A DNA stretch of 64,000 nucleotides, taken from positions 62,001-126,000 of the forward strand of contig JASANG010003891.1 of NCBI GenBank assembly GCA_030248215.1, in the 5' to 3' direction. A model generated the notes under the pieces. It had not been told where the DNA came from. It searched no databases and was given only the letters and a program-made list of their open reading frames with translations. Each line of letters starts with the position of its first letter. Position 1 is the stretch's first letter. Below are positions 63,681 to 64,000 of this stretch, in pieces. Position numbers and translations under genes: made by a program. This DNA comes from Enoplolaimus lenunculus (Eukaryota; Nematoda; Enoplea; Enoplida; Thoracostomopsidae).

Positions 63681-64000
63681 CGCGTACCTGCTAGCTGTCT
63701 TTGAAGGAGAGTGTTTGTAAACTATTAAATCACACTAACAATTGCTAATTAGTAGTAAACTCAGTGGTAGGATAGTAGATTTACATATTAACTTTATCAT
63801 TGTTTTCTGGGATGATGCTTACTAAATTGATTTTTACTTGGTATTCGAGTTCTAAAAGATCTAAGCAGAGCGCCACCTAATTCTATGCTGTTTGTTCTGT
63901 TTTATTTAATCCTGCACAAATACCTAATAGGCATTTCCTTATACGGAAACTAAGTTCTTTAATGGGCTTAAAATATAACGAAGAGATGAATTTTCTGAAA

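Larger units (their letters stand above)
61785..64000. other. Intron 61785-62655 and the last 1.2 kb
   Basis: 62300-62530 contains C-rich pieces resembling a worn family A copy. 62940-63065 is family G-like and 63530-63680 is family F. No exon is recognised after 62805 although the gene must continue. Confidence 0.6.

Overview
The window is 64 kb of AT-rich animal DNA holding most of the 5' half of one very large gene on the + strand. Joining 36 exons between 8026 and 62805 at GT/AG sites gives 7,034 nt that stay open in one frame (2,344 codons). The domain order is SEA, LDLa, Ig, LDLa x7, Ig, LDLa x3, Ig, then alternating laminin EGF-like (LE) and laminin IV type A (laminin B) modules. SEA or LDLa plus Ig plus laminin IVA modules in one chain is the signature of perlecan (HSPG2, UNC-52, Trol), the large heparan sulphate proteoglycan of basement membranes. 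Neither end is in view: no certain first exon or signal peptide is found upstream of 8026, and the frame is still open at a splice donor at 62806. The third laminin IVA module, the long Ig array, and the laminin G/EGF C-terminus would lie downstream.

Organism: the dispersed short tracts are degenerate TTAGGC, the nematode telomere repeat, so a nematode is the best guess. Introns are long (up to about 9 kb) and full of small transposons, and 3' splice sites are more relaxed than in Caenorhabditis, so a distant lineage such as Dorylaimia/Mermithida is possible. That is inference only.

Layout: 1-8025, upstream or 5' intronic DNA with small transposons and one weak signal-peptide exon candidate. 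8026-8879, SEA. 9670-11737, LDLa1 and a cysteine-poor Ig. 13455-18887, LDLa2-4 with long Ser/Asn/Thr-rich linkers, one exon being 1.9 kb. 18888-27985, a 9.1 kb intron holding a probable alternative first exon with a signal peptide (24955-25192) and two minisatellites. 27986-45381, LDLa5-11 with an Ig inserted after LDLa8. 47698-48892, Ig3. 50549-62805, two complete LE/laminin-IVA modules and the LE repeats leading to a third.

The rest is intron. It is dominated by non-autonomous DNA transposons: three hAT-like families with 8-bp target duplications, a PIF/Harbinger-like family with TTA duplications, a TA-flanked family, and foldback palindromes. Several minisatellites carry splice-site motifs. 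The most striking is 13 exact-length copies of a 32-bp unit that starts inside a laminin EGF exon and repeats its 5' splice site; 12 copies of a 34-bp unit carrying a 3' splice-site motif sit just before the preceding exon. No LTR element, retrovirus-like copy, tRNA, rRNA or CRISPR array was recognised.
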